From the NCBI RefSeq assembly GCF_963576615.1, contig NC_088711.1:24708182-24772181 (forward strand): 64,000 nt of DNA. Direction: 5' to 3'. A program made the translations under genes and the position numbers. This document shows, in pieces, positions 1 to 12,282 of this stretch (positions within the stretch are counted from its first letter, which is position 1; each line of letters starts with the position of its first letter). The notes beneath the pieces are model-generated. The model was not told the DNA's origin and made no database searches. It worked only from the letters and a program-made list of their open reading frames with translations. This stretch comes from Watersipora subatra. Its lineage: Eukaryota > Bryozoa > Gymnolaemata > Cheilostomatida > Watersiporidae.

Positions 1-160
1 AGTTCACAATTATATATTGCTGTAAATAAATATGAATGTTCAAAGAGGCCCTATAGAAACTAAACATATATATTGAGAAGTAACTTTATAAATGTTTGTA
101 AAGCAGGAGATACTTTCCAATGAACTGGAATTTTATGTAGCACTACATGTATGACACTAC

Positions 161-368
161 CTTTTCCCGGTGGTAGGATTCCCTGATCTTTATATAGTGG
201 GCGGCGCAGGCAAGTACACCATCAATAGGGAGGATACTGTTGGCTTCATTGTTGCTAAGCAGGTTCATTAGCTGCTCCTCAGTGAGCAAAGAGATGAATG
301 TGTAGGGTAGAATAGGGATGAATGGAAAGAAGGGCTTTAACCAGTCTAGCCAAACACTCCATTGACCT
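161..368 (-). CDS. RNF213-like exon 17, last exon in the window
   Basis: The acceptor is tatttttgtag and the donor gtagtg; it enters in phase 2 and leaves in phase 0. It encodes 69 residues including VWLDWLKPFFPFIPILP and PIDGVLACAAHYI, matching the spacing of the SWFSLLPL and ILDCLSGIYY segments in RNF213. The gene continues beyond position 1 after this exon. Confidence 0.85.
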
Positions 369-543
369 CTACAAAAATAACAACACCTATAATAAAACAC
401 CTAGAATTTGCTGAAACAATTAGTTTTTTCAACTAACATGCTTCACCAAAGCTCTTGGCAATACCTAATGTTGAACTTTGTAATGACTGCAAATTTCCTG
501 CCTATATACAGTTGTTTATATTCAAGCTTTGGGTACTACTTAC

Positions 544-753
544 TTAGTGTTGTGGTCTTTTTTGGATGCTTGTATCAGTGAGCTTATGAGTGAAATACCC
601 CACCATTTTGTACTTGTAAAGTCACCAGTGTTTGGTGCAGGTGCGTCAGATACTCTTGTCAGTATATGAAGAACAGGGATAAGAAGAATCCAGCACCGAG
701 AGTAGCTTTCTGTTGATGGGCATACTTCCTTGATTAGCCTTTGACAAACAGCC
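544..753 (-). CDS. RNF213-like exon 16, conserved CQR...PVLH segment
   Basis: The acceptor is ttgttgcag and the donor gtaagt; it enters in phase 2 and leaves in phase 2. It encodes 70 residues. The order VCQR, SYSRCWILLIPVLHIL, then TSTKWWGIS parallels LCQR, TYTWLGALPVLH, then DTWAALEGLS of vertebrate RNF213. This is the strongest single match for the family assignment. Confidence 0.85.
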
Positions 754-3369
754 CTGCAACAAAAAATTGATCACACCACTTTATGCCAAATTGGATGAAT
801 ACACAAAAAAGCCAGCGTACAGAGAAAAAAAAGTTTCACTATGTCAAAAATATTTAGTTCAGCCACAGATTTCATCATCATATGATTGATGAAAGATTAG
901 CACAGTAGCAGTTCTGAAATTAGCTTTATGTGAACCATTGATACAAGATCAACCGAATTTAATGGATCAAATTACAATTGATGAAGTAAATAGATGGATG
1001 GATGAGAAGCATGCATACTAAATTCCACAAATAGCTAAAGGAGGCTTCTGCATGATGACTTCTAAACCGTTTTGTGACTTCTGGTCAGCATGTCCTTTTA
1101 GGTACTGCTAAACTATGTTTAAGTAAATAATTTATTAACAGCATGCTTTTAGCAAGGTCTTTTAAGAAAATCACCAAATTTTAGGTAATTTGAAGTATGA
1201 GTATTTTTTGTAATTAGCTAACATATTCATGCAGATTTGGCTGACTAAAAAAACAGCTATGGCCTTTACCAGTCATTTGATGACGCCTGAAAAAAATTTT
1301 TCATTGTTGTTTAGAGCAGCTGGTCAATAAACTGCTAGTGTTCGAATCTTACACATAGAATGATAGTGCAAAAGCTGATAGCTTAATTTCTCTGGCACTA
1401 TTGAAGCGAGCTAAATTGTTGCTCAGACAGATAAAGGATTACCTTCACTTGCACCCTATTTAATCATTTCAGATAATAACACTCTTTCAACTAGTTTTTG
1501 TAGACTTTGTACAAGAAAAATATTTCAGTGATGTGTGGGCAGAGCTTGTCAGCGAGATGACTCTCGCTCTGGTTCTATTAAACTTTACCACTGGAATGAT
1601 AAGGAGCAAGGTTAAGGTAGCAACAGACGTCTATTCTGGAAATAGATCACGACTGTTTAAAACTTGCACTATGCATAAACCAATACTATTTGGAATATGA
1701 GCTTTTGAACTAGTCGAATAAAAAATGAACAGCATGTGATCATTTTGCTAAAAAAGAATGATAATGCTGCTTGGCTATGGCCAATAATTGTAGCCCTTGT
1801 TTAGAAAGCAGTAAAAAGTGAGTTGATACATGGATAATAGATGTAATACAAAAAATAATTCATGATTTGAATCGTACCAGTTTTACAAACATTGATGGAA
1901 TTATATACATTACTAAATGTAAACAGGTTCAGCATATTTTCTCAGCTGAAGTAACGTTGCTAAATATTAATTCCCAACGTAACATAAAAAATATATATAA
2001 AAAATATAGTTTTATAAAATATATATAAAGAAAATATTTTTTTATGTCCAGCGATAAAGAATAAAAAACAGAGCAAAAAAACATACTTCATTTGGAATTT
2101 TTTAGCACATGTCAGTCTTGGGAGATGACTCTTCTTTGCGGTTTAAGGCGTACTATCAGCTATGATTCACAAATAATATTAGCAAGCCAGGGAAAGCAAA
2201 AAGGCTAGGACTAGTTTTGCAAAGGAGCAACTATAAAAATGTTTGCAATGATAATTTAAGCATCATCTGCACATAATTTATTCAATTTTGACATCCTTGT
2301 CAAAATCAACATTCGTAAATTTTGGACAAACTCTAAATATCTTAATAAATTCTAAAAAATGAAAGAGCACAATTGAATCACTACATTGCATTATAATTTA
2401 AATACTACCAGCTGTTTTTCATTAAAGAATTGTTAAAAATTCTTATAAAATCACCTGACATATTCGGCATCCTCACTGACAGCAGTGAGCAGTTCGCTGA
2501 TTAAACTACTGGGATTCTGTTGACCAACTTTCTGCATTGTCTTTCTGATGGCACCTTCTACTTCGGCCATAAAACTCTTAGCACCAAAATACTTTTGCAT
2601 TTCAAGAATTCCAATGAGAGAAGCAGTCATGGTGACTGTAGAGGCATCACCCTCATCAATGTATTGCATGTGGGCCTTCACTGCTGAGCGACAAAAGGCA
2701 ACTCGAATCTAAAAACAAAAGGTGCGATTAATTACAAACTATATCAATATCAATTTGAAGGGATATTAGGCACAGGTTGAAAATCTCTTTTTAGATTGGT
2801 TTAAAAATATCACACTAAATTATAGTGCTAGTTTTTGCACTGAAAACCTAGTTTCCAAAGCACCTGCCACACCATCTACAAAAGCTTTAACAATCATACT
2901 ACTCAAGCTATAGCTATGAACAATTGTAACTTCTCACTGATGTAGAGCTCAATAATTAGAAAAATAGTAAACACCTAAAAACAGCATTAATTACTAAATC
3001 GATACCACCACTGGTTTGAGCAGGTAAATCATTGCATTGGCAGTTAACAAATGGAACCATAGCCCTATCTTATAGTAGGAAAAGACAGAATTATGTAAGT
3101 TTGTGTGAGCCAAGGGAGAGCTACTGTCAAAATAGGTCACAACTGTTTTGCTGTTAACAGCAAACAGCAGCATCCTTAATTCCCTTAGCACTGGTAATGG
3201 TTGCTGTTCAACTCATTTTGCTCTCTATACAAATCTATTGCACTGATAAATACAAATAGATAATCTTAGATTGATACTATCAAGGAGTAAAACAACTTTG
3301 TGCGACAGTCAAAGATCTAGAGAAGCAAGCAAAGCTATGCTGCAGCAATAACTAGGACTGAGGCATTAC
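754..3369. other. Introns 14-15 of the RNF213-like gene (between exons)
   Basis: Apart from exon 15 (2455-2708), I see no coding sequence, repeat ends or RNA gene here. The short open frame at 2994-3191 has no family features. Confidence 0.6.
2455..2708 (-). CDS. RNF213-like exon 15, helical
   Basis: The acceptor is tttttag and the donor gtgatt; it enters in phase 0 and leaves in phase 2. It encodes 84 residues of helical sequence (VTMTASLIGILEMQKYFG; SLISELLTAVSEDAEYV). It sits where RNF213 has a hydrophobic helical segment leading to the CQR motif. Confidence 0.8.
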
Positions 3370-3677
3370 CTTTTGAAGAGCTTTTTCAGCATCTCTTTTT
3401 GCTGAATAATATCCTGCATCCTGTGTAGACATGAATGCAGAGAACACTTTAAGCTGCCGAGAATATATGTTTCCCAACTGTTCAGTAATACTTTGAACAC
3501 TTAGACCATTCACAAAGTGATGAATCCAATCAGGCAAGATAGCCTGAGCTCCAGCTAACAAATCCTTGTACCACTGGCTGTCACTTGCAAATATGAAAGA
3601 TTTGAAATAATCGACGATTCCACTTTTCTCCTCTGGACAAACAGCACCATCAAACACAACACCTTCTTTGCTAATAT
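3370..3677 (-). CDS. RNF213-like exon 14, start of helical arm
   Basis: The acceptor is cttgtttttcag and the donor gtaatg; it enters in phase 1 and leaves in phase 0. It encodes 102 residues. The first ten complete the CBM20 edge (GVVFDGAVCPEE); the rest is helical (DYFKSFIFASDSQWYKDL; LPDWIHHFVNGL). The pattern resembles the helices after CBM20 in RNF213. The intron before it is about 12 kb and is filled with transposons. Confidence 0.8.
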
Positions 3678-4101
3678 CTGAAAAACAAGCAAGTTTAGTT
3701 GGCCAAACTAAACATATTATGCTTCCAATATCTTGATGAAAAATTATTATATAGCATGAACGCGTCATGCCAAAATTAACACTCCTTTCCACTTCTGAGA
3801 CATATAAACTGCATTACGTTGACACATCAGTGTGTAAGAAAACCTCATCAGGGCAAAGAAGAACTATGTTACATTTGTTCGTGCAAAGATAATTGTATTT
3901 TAATTTGGTGATGTAACATGTAGCAATCTGGAGTAAGTATAAAAAGCCAAGATAGCTAATAGCATCTATGCATACAAATTAAAAAAGCTGTTACAGTTAC
4001 CAAATAAAAGCAGCAGAAAGAATTTCAAAACCTTGTTATGCACAGTCAAACCTCAATTTCAAAGTTAATCCATTCCGATACTGGCATTATATGTTAAAAC
4101 T

Positions 4102-4245
4102 GCTGCATATAGTCAGTCAGCCAAGGTAATTTATCATTCAGTTTTGTTTCTACTTAATTTAAACTAAGTTTTGTAACTATAGAGTTATGTAAGGAAGTTT
4201 GTAGATTCCATTTCTTATAGTTTGCCCCAAAATCTGTTGCACCTT
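4102..4245. repeat. Left arm of a diverged inverted repeat bracketing the CXC gene
   Basis: This segment (containing tagtcagtcagcc, tgtttctact and tttgccccaaaat) recurs inverted at 10749-10909. It is preceded at about 4046 by cagtcaaacctcaatttc, which resembles Tigger/mariner-type termini. It may be half of a palindromic miniature element into which the CXC gene was inserted, or a subterminal repeat of that element. Confidence 0.6.
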
Positions 4246-6076
4246 AAATAATTATTTGATTCAAGACATTGACATTTTATTAGCGTAGCCAGCGCAACAA
4301 TATTTATATATAATCCATTGAAATGTGATACGGTTTGTTATGAATATTGCCCAATGAGCATCAATTTCCGGAATAGGCAAACTGATGAAGAAAGTTTGAA
4401 AAAGTCGTGATTGATGCATTAGGATTGATTGATGATCTAAATGACTGCTATAATTGCTACTGAGGCTTGTTGCATTCATCTTGAGGGTAGCTCATCAAAG
4501 CCTGAAACTGTATCACGATTGACAACACTTAAAATAAACAAGATAAAAGAATGCTCTAACAGATGGGCTGCTGTTTCTAAACAACCTGAACATTCCCTTG
4601 CAGTCAAACTGCAATACACTACTCTGTCAACAGATCATGTGTGCTATCAGAGTTGTTATTCTAAGTATACTAATGTTAGTAAGATTGAAAAGGCTGAAAA
4701 ATCACATCTAAAGAACTCATCAACTGTTACATTATTAGAGGTAAGATAAATTGTATTATTATCATTTGATGGTGTAGCTGCTGTATATATTAAATTAAAA
4801 AATTTATTATAAAAAATCTAGGAAGTTTGTAGACTAGACAAATATAATTTGTTATTGTAAGTAGCAGCATGTGAACAATTGGCATGTAGAGACTGAAGGT
4901 TACATGGGCTGCTGCTAATTATCTTTACATATACATGTACTAGGCCTGTACCCAACAAAGCACTTATCTTTTCTTACGAGTATACTTAAGTTTCCCAATG
5001 CGTCCCATCTTCTGATGAGAAGAAAACTAAAAACTCTGAAAGTGAACCAACTGCCAAGCTTTTACGCTCTAGCTCGACTGTGAGGGCACGTCGACGAACC
5101 TCTGTTCTTGATCCTACTTGCATTATATGTCAATGGTTGGGAAAGTTCATAAAATCTAAGCGTACTCACAAAAGGAAATCGGAAGCATTATCACAGACCC
5201 AAACTCTTACAGCGGGTATGCCTATATTAATATAATTATATTTTTGTACTAATCTCTTGAAATTAATAGCTTGAATCTCCATTAGTTAATGTTTTACAGT
5301 CTTAACATTTTAATTAATTATTGTCAATGATCTTTTTCCATACTTTATTATTTAACTGGATTGCAGGACTGCTGAAGAAAGCAGCTGAAATAAGAAATGA
5401 TCATAGAATCTTGATGTATGTAAGAGACGCGGATCCTGTAGCCTCCGAGGTTTGATATCATAAGTCTTGTTATCAAACGTACACCAACTTTCTTCATTAT
5501 GAACCTAAAGGTGGAAGGTATATTAAATACAATTAATCTCTGTGATTAAAAAAACATTGCTTTTGGCATGCTCGTTACTAAATGAATTTTGTCACTTCTG
5601 TTTTTAGCACTCTTAAATGTATGTATTTTTCATTGTTATGTTAAATACTTTCTTACAGAACCAAAAGATTTTAGTAAGTACACTTATTGTATATAAATGT
5701 ACGTTGAGTGGTGTGGTCTAATCTAAGCAAGTTAATCAGGAAACCGATAAGCTAGCAATGATATAATTTACGCTACTACGATTTCACACTTTCTGTTTGT
5801 TGTGGTTTTGGATGCTTCTGGTAGATTCTTAACCATGTTGGCGGTAGATTCTTAACCATGCTGTTGCACCTAATGGGATGTAATATAACACTTGCTTTCT
5901 GGCATATTAGGTTTGTTCATATGTAAATTCAATCAAACGATTGTCCACCTTTTGCAGACATGAGGATGACGAGCTGTATAGATCATTTTTTGAGTCAGTT
6001 GTGAAAAAAAGAATAATAGAAGGGAAAGAGTGTTTCACAATGACTGATCTAGTGGCTTTATATAACAAGCGTAAAG

Positions 6077-6670
6077 GCCCGGCCACACGTAACGAATTAT
6101 TCGTTCAATCTGACCGAATTCACGAATTTCACAGAATTCACAGATTTATTCAGCCGAATATCACAGAATCGTCTGAGCTGTCCATGCACACCGAATTCGT
6201 CAATGAAACGCTTTTAATTAGCTAACCAATTTTTTTAGCGAGCACGATTTTAGTAGCTTTGACAAGTGGTATAGTCCAAGACACGTACGATGACACACAA
6301 TAAAAGTATCAGCGCGATATGACTTGATACATATGATGCAACTGCCTATATGCGCTAGAGATAGCAACTGTTTTTGCGACGGAGCTTTTGCTGCATAAAA
6401 AGAAATTATTATTATTATTGAAAAAGAAACAATTTATAGCTTCTAAAACATCTAAAAGAAAATACTGGATACATGATGAGAAGTTCCTGCCATGGTGAAC
6501 CAATGAGCGAGAACCAACAATAGCGCATATAGACAGTTACATCGTATGTATTCGGTGTGCAAATTGTAATTTTATGTAGCAATAAGCGAGTGTTCTGTGC
6601 TGTGTGCCTCATGCAGCACAAAATTTAGATTTTATTGTTTTATGCTTCAGGACATAAAACTAAGCTAAGC
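6077..6670. mobile_element. Insertion in the CXC gene, class unresolved
   Basis: The coding match stops at about 6075 and resumes at 6676. The inserted block starts gcccggccacacgtaacg, which looks like a transposon terminus. TAAAG at 6072-6076 and 6671-6675 could be a 5-bp target duplication. I did not find a matching inverted right end, and removing the block does not perfectly restore frame. Confidence 0.45.
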
Positions 6671-7628
6671 TAAAGTATCGACTTCGTAAGCAGTTGAACA
6701 GATTGGTCTTTTACAAGCCTGCAAACCAAACTCGATCTGAAATTGTCTATGCTGAACTGCTTCACTGTCTGATATTGTGGCAGAAGACAATTTTCGACTA
6801 GCCAGATCATCAACAACTAATGAAGACTCTGTAGACTGTAATCTTAGCCAGTCGATACTGTCTTCAGCATCTAATGTAAACAGAGAACTGTATTATAGTG
6901 GTCTACACATAAGAAATGTCATAGAAGATTCAACAAAGGAAGAATTTTTCTCATGGCCTCCTACACCTGATGAATTTTCTCATGAACAATGTTTAATGAC
7001 GGTTCCTGTTGATCTTTTCAATATGATTGCTACAATCGTTGGAGAAAATGACGAGCCTAACCCTGACAGCCATGTTGAAGTCTCTAAAGATGTTCAGCTT
7101 AAAATATTGTCAATATGTCAGGACATTATTTACCTGCACTCTAATGGAAAGAAACCTAGATCTAAGTCTCTGGCTTTAGGTCTTACTTTACGTCACATGA
7201 CTGGCTCTTCCGCTATTAGCAAGCTACTCAGTGGACTAGGGCATAGCTGTAGTTATGACACATCTGTACGAATGGAGACAGCATTTGCCATGAAAGCTGT
7301 TTCTGAACATCACGATGGCTTTATACCACCTACGTTTGCAAAGCATAAATTTGCGTTTCTAGTTTTCGACAATATTGATTTTGCAGAGGAGACATTGTCA
7401 GGCCATGGAACCACTCACCACACAAATGGCATATTAGTACAACAAACAGACGAAGAAATTGAAGCTACAGCTTCTACAGCTACAGCTTCTACAGAAGTCT
7501 CCATGGATCACCCTATCTCTAAACGATTTAGATCATTTTTGCGTGCTCTCACTGATATACAACCGTATCATCTTGGGAAGCGTCACAGGCCAGAGGGTAT
7601 ATTAAAGTATGCTGAAGACTCACTAAAG

Positions 7629-9999
7629 CGGTAGTTCTTAACCAGGGGGAATTCCTCCCAGGGGGGAATTTTGGGGGGGAATTTGGCAGTTTGCCAAAGG
7701 GGATTTCCGTGGCACCAATTTTTCTTATATAAAGGGCAGCGAGGAGTGAATGAATTTCAGTATTTTCAACAAAGCCAAGATCTAAAATTGTGGAAAAGCT
7801 AAGGATTGCTACACTACTTGCATATACATACCTGCAATATTAATTGTTCAGTTACCGATTTGGTTTGCATAAACGTATAACATTTTGACAATTTGCTCTG
7901 TAGCCTAACATATGTATGATGTTTTGCTCATGTAGATATTGAAGGTATTCAAATATTTTGATTGCATATCCCATATTGTAGGTGTTAGAAATGTCAAAGA
8001 CAAAAAGACGAACATATGATGATTCTTACCTTAACTATGGATTCACTTGTATGATTAAAAGCGGCATCGAAGTACCACAATGTGTTTTGTGCATGAAAGT
8101 GCTCGCTAACGACTCCAGGAAACCACATCAACTTAAGCAACACTTAAGAAATCAACATGCAGAACGCATGGATAAATCAAAGCCGTTCTTTGAAGCTAAA
8201 GAGAGAGAACTCAAGCGGGAAAAACTGGATTCCACTGGCAGCTTTCATATCCAGGCACAGGCCATTACCGAGGCATCCTATGCTCTGTCTTACCGTATCG
8301 CCAGAGATAAGAAGCCACACACTATTGGTGAAACATCAGTTAAACCTTGTCTGCTGGAGTGTACTAAGATTATTCTCCGAGACACAGCCGCTCAAAAGAT
8401 AGCTGATTTATCCCTCTCAGACAGCACAGTGAAATCGAGGATCGATGATATGTCTGCGGACATAAAGAGGCAAGTAATTGAAAAGATCAAGTCATCTCCC
8501 ATGTTCGCCATTCAACTTGATGAGTCCACTGATGTTGCTAGCATTTCACAGCTGATGGTGTTTGCGCGCTATGTACACAGAGAGACAATTGAGGAAGAAT
8601 TTCTGTTCTGCAGTCCTCTAACAGAGACCACCACAGCTGCTGATGTTATGAACCTAGTTTCCGACTTCTTCAGCAAAGAACATCTGGACTGGGGCGAACT
8701 AATTGGAGTTTGCACTGATGGTGCTCCAGCCATGCTTGGCTGTCGTGCTGGATTTGCACAGTTGGTAAAAGAAAAGAATCCTTTAGTGGTGAGTACCCAT
8801 TGCTTCATTCACAGACAAGCACTAGCAGCAAAAACTCTTCCCAAAGGATTGCAGGAATACCTTTCTTCAGTGATTAAAGTAGTAAACTTTATCAAAGGCT
8901 CTGCCTTGCAAACACGTCTCTTCTACAAGTTATGCGAAGATATTGATGCTGTGCACTCATCACTATTGTTCCACACCAAAGTTCGATGGTTATCAAAGGG
9001 TAACATGGTTATGCGTTTTTTCAATCTACGAACAGAGGTCAATGAGTTCTTGAAAACTCATAACAAACCCAAACTACTGGCTTCAATGCAGGTGGAAGGC
9101 TTCCATCAGTGTCTTGCTTACCTGGTTGACATATTTGGTTCAATCAATGAAGTGAACACAAAGATGCAAGGCAGAGACAGAAATGTGTTGAATGTAACTG
9201 ATAGTATCAATGCATTCAAGGACAAGCTCAAACTCTGGGTGGAAATACTGGCTACTGGGAATGTAAGAGTTTCATTTCTAGTTCTGCATTCATTAGTTGA
9301 CAAGAAAGCTCCTTCCGCTTCTTTGCTAACCGACATAAAGCATCACTTGAACAGCTTGATAGCAGAGTTTGATAGATATTTTCCAAAGTTAGATCCTAGG
9401 ACAGAGCAATTGATGAGCCTGACCCGAGACCCTTTCAGACGCAATGTCCTCGAGATTTCGGAACAGCTTCAGGAGAAGTTTTTGGAGCTGACAAACAACT
9501 CTGCATGAAAAGATGACTTCAAGGAGCTATCAATAGAGCACTTTTGGGTTCAGGCCCAAAGATTGTATCCCAACATAAGCCTGGCCGCTTTCAAGATGCT
9601 CATACCATTTGCTTCCACATATCTTTGCGAGTCAGCAGTTTCAGCAATGCTAACCATAAAGAGCAAATCTAAAAACTGTCTGGAAGTAGAAGCTGACCTA
9701 CGGTGTGCCCTATCTACAACAACTCCTAACATCAAAATTCTGGTCAGCTCCAAACAAACACAGAAATCGCACTAGTCTGCTAACTGTCTTACAATGATAG
9801 ATATATTGAGTTTCAATATACATTCATTTTTAATATTCCATGTAAATATGACTGTAATAAATGCATATATACATATATATACATGTATATATATGTATAT
9901 AGGTTGTATATGTAAATAAAGTTCACTATCTAGTTGCAGTGCATTCTTTGAAGGAGTTGAGAGGGGGGAATTTCTGTCTTTAGGTTTGGAAAAGCACTG
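7629..9999 (+). mobile_element. hAT transposon (ZBED type), 2371 bp, in the CXC gene
   Basis: The 8-bp target duplication CACTAAAG is at 7621-7628 and 10000-10007; 8 bp is the hAT signature. The left end reads cggtagttcttaacc and the right end, inverted, cagtgcttttccaaacc, so the termini are short and imperfect, as usual for hAT. Removing the element and one duplication restores the reading frame of the interrupted CXC gene across the junction, which fixes the boundaries. Confidence 0.92.
7991..9775 (+). pseudogene. hAT transposase with N-terminal BED finger, one in-frame stop
   Basis: The frame runs from ATG 7991 to the TAG ending at 9775, about 594 codons, broken only by TGA at 9506-9508. 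The N-terminus has a BED zinc finger (CVLC, then HLRNQH). The middle has the FAIQLDESTD and GVCTDGAPAM blocks typical of ZBED5/FAM200/GTF2IRD2-type hAT transposases, and the THCFIHRQALAAKTLP motif. After the stop the frame continues into the C-terminal dimerisation region (CESAVSAMLTIKSKSKN). The product would bind the element's termini and excise it. One substitution separates it from an open frame, so it is a young insertion. It has no introns. Confidence 0.88.
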
Positions 10000-10748
10000 C
10001 ACTAAAGGAAGCCAAATTACGTGTTGACAAAGCTAGTGCTAAAGACTTGTTTACGTTACTAGAGATGCATTACAGAAACATCTGCTAGGAGTCAACTACC
10101 AGGCAATCATCTGGCAGCTATCTTTGCCTGCTAAAATTAAACCTCCATCTCCTCATGGCTTTGGCTGGATATTGCAGGATGAGAAGTTGGATATTAAGTG
10201 GATGGAAAACCCTACTGCTCCACCCAGTCTAATGCAGACAGTTTACTGTTCTTGCAAAAAGTCTGCCTGTCAAAGTGGTAAATGTTCCTGTAGTAACTCC
10301 CAACTAAAATGCACTGACTTATGCAAATGTGATGGTTGCAGCAACAGTGATCAAGATTGGACAATGCACAGCATGTTTCCAGTGACTTTGAGGAGGACTT
10401 TGATAATTTTGATGACTAAGTAAATCTGTAATTAGGCTATTTTTTTTATTTTTTGTCAAATCTACATCAAATTTTAGTCAACATTTATTATTTTCTAAAT
10501 ATAGAATTCGAAGTTGTCCGTCTTGTATTACATTCAGATAAGAAACAATTCTACTTTTGCTACAAAAGAGGTAAATCAACAATACATGTTTGCATGATAT
10601 AATTTTAAACATAACTTGATTGTTATGCACATATATTATAAAGATAGTAACAGCCTTTCTCAAAATATTTCTTTTTGGCACAATAGGGACAATTATTGCA
10701 AATTGGCCAAACTTTAGCGGATAACAATTTTGGTAATAACTCGAAAAC

Positions 10749-10909
10749 GTGCATAGAAATTTTGGGGCAAAAGTTTATAAATAAGTTCCTTATTATATAG
10801 AGAATGTTTTTCCACTATCAAACTTTAGTTTAAATGAAGTAGAAACGAAATTTTATTTCTAGTCACTTTTCTGCCATGTGGCTGACTGACTAATATTGTA
10901 GCAAATGCC
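10749..10909. repeat. Right arm of the inverted repeat bracketing the CXC gene
   Basis: Its reverse complement aligns with 4102-4245 by eye with scattered mismatches and small gaps. It lies about 330 bp after the end of the CXC gene. Confidence 0.6.
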
Positions 10910-11115
10910 TTTATAAGAATATATTTTATGTTGCTGAATTTGTTCTACAAATTAAATTACATCAATAAGTACTTTGAAGTAACTTCATATATCATGAAAT
11001 CGAATGCATTTTCTAAAACTACCTACTAAATAAAAAACCTTGACTATCTGTACAAGTAAACACTAAATTAGAACATGAAACATTGGTAAGAAGACATTTT
11101 TGTTTGTGCATTACC
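10910..11115. other. Intergenic-like intron sequence
   Basis: AT-rich, with no feature I can support. It lies inside the 12-kb intron between exons 13 and 14 of the RNF213-like gene. Confidence 0.6.
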
Positions 11116-11580
11116 TTAAACCATAACTGCCACGTACAACTTTTATCGTTTATTCTAGGTAAGTCAGACACACTGATTCCAACTTTGTACTCAAAATAAA
11201 GATTGGTCCACTGACTTTCAAATTCATGAAGGCTTTTTTACAGCGTTTCAATATCGGTCTTGAAAACAACACAATCGGCACAACAAGCCTGCCCATAAAT
11301 ATGTGATGTATGCTAGCTTTTTAAAAATGGATGTTGGGGATGTTTAGTCCAATTTAGAATGAGAGAGGTGGGTGTCTTAAAACCCATTATTATCTAAATT
11401 CAGCCATCAAAATAATCTCAGTCTGTTATGAAAGGTAGATAAACTATTTAAGATTACTCGTAGCTTGTTACAGGATGTTTAATAGGCTGAACGCCAAATA
11501 AAATTAGCTCAAAAAAGCGTGATAACAACGTTATTTTGTGAATCAATCAAATCAATCAATACGTGGCAATTATGGTTTAA
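11116..11580. mobile_element. TTAA-flanked fold-back miniature element, copy A
   Basis: TTAA at 11116-11119 and 11577-11580 flank termini ACCATAACTGCCACGTACAA and its imperfect complement. It shares internal sequence with copies B (17341-18201) and C (20606-21402). No coding capacity. TTAA duplication points to the piggyBac or Kolobok groups; the terminal bases do not decide which. Confidence 0.85.
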
Positions 11581-11847
11581 AGATACGTGAGCAGTAGTGT
11601 AGACCCGTGGTAGAATGAGTGATGAAGATATACAGCACAATATTTTATAATTTAAACTAGTTATTTACAAGTGGTAGTGCAGATATAGTCAACTGAATTT
11701 ATACATATTTCTATTATTTAAAATTTTTTGTTGCAGATGTTTTACTTTTACAAACTGAAATTTTTCGATAAATTGTGGGCCCTGTATGCTACATAATACA
11801 TCACATGTCCAGTAAAATATTTGTTCGAATTTTACACCGTATTGTAA

Positions 11848-12112
11848 TGGCAGGACGCTGAGACAAGAGCCGGCTGCCCAGCCGACCCCAAGGCCGACAC
11901 CACGAATGAACTAAGTGCCGGCACAGCAAGAGATCTGACCATATATGCCAACTCAGCATACCGAGAAAGGATAGCCAAGACCACCAAAAGACAGAGACGA
12001 TCGATGGGTAGAGCCAAGCTTGAGACCACGCATATATAAGGAGGCCAGAAGAATGACAAGATCAGAGATCGCTGGCAGTCTTTTGCATGTTGTATGCGCA
12101 AACAATGATCAC
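11848..12112 (+). repeat. Solo LTR-like sequence with TATA box
   Basis: A GC-richer block against an AT-rich background begins tggcaggacgctgagaca and contains catatataagg at about 12030. Phrases such as agagccgg followed by tgccc also occur in the block at 42170. No internal retroelement genes adjoin it, and target duplications were not recognised. Confidence 0.45.
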
Positions 12113-12282
12113 ATTTCTATATATACATGTATATATAAATCTCAGTGTTTGTCTTTTTGTACAACCCTGAGTCCAGTTATAGCAATTAAAATCTAGCAAT
12201 GAAAAATTCTCTTGGCACTGGATTTGTTCTCGGGATCTCCAGATCTAGAGGTAGTGAACTTAACCATTGAGCTATACAGAAT
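12110..12282 (-). repeat. SINE-like element with tRNA-type promoter boxes
   Basis: Read on the minus strand, tagctcaatggttaag (12259-12276) resembles a tRNA A box and gagaacaaatcc (about 12220-12232) a B box, in the right order and spacing. It ends in a TA-rich tail near 12110. Related sequences occur at 28665, 35810, 38850 and 55030. Confidence 0.5.

Larger units (their letters stand above)
4441..10419 (+). pseudogene. Decayed multi-exon gene with C-terminal CXC cysteine cluster, probably transposon-derived
   Basis: The pieces are 4441-4740, 4991-5215, 5367-5517, 5958-6075, 6676-7628 and 10008-10419. Most are joined by good splice sites (gag/gtaaga, gcgg/gtatgc, tggattgcag, ttttgcag). The early pieces carry Cys/His motifs (CYQSCYSKYTN; CIICQW; YHKSCYQTYTN). 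The middle holds a conserved-looking block (LRHMTGSS; FDNIDFAEETLSGHGTTH). The end has HGFGWILQDEKLDIKWMEN, then a tesmin/TSO1-like cluster (CSCKKSACQSGKCSCSN; CTDLCKCDGC) and an acidic tail. I recall very similar uncharacterised multi-copy proteins in cnidarians and molluscs but no established function. Damage: TGA at 5453, a 1-nt frameshift near 6755, an unrelated insertion at about 6077-6670, the hAT element at 7629-9999, and frameshifts near 10065 and before 10378. Confidence 0.7.
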
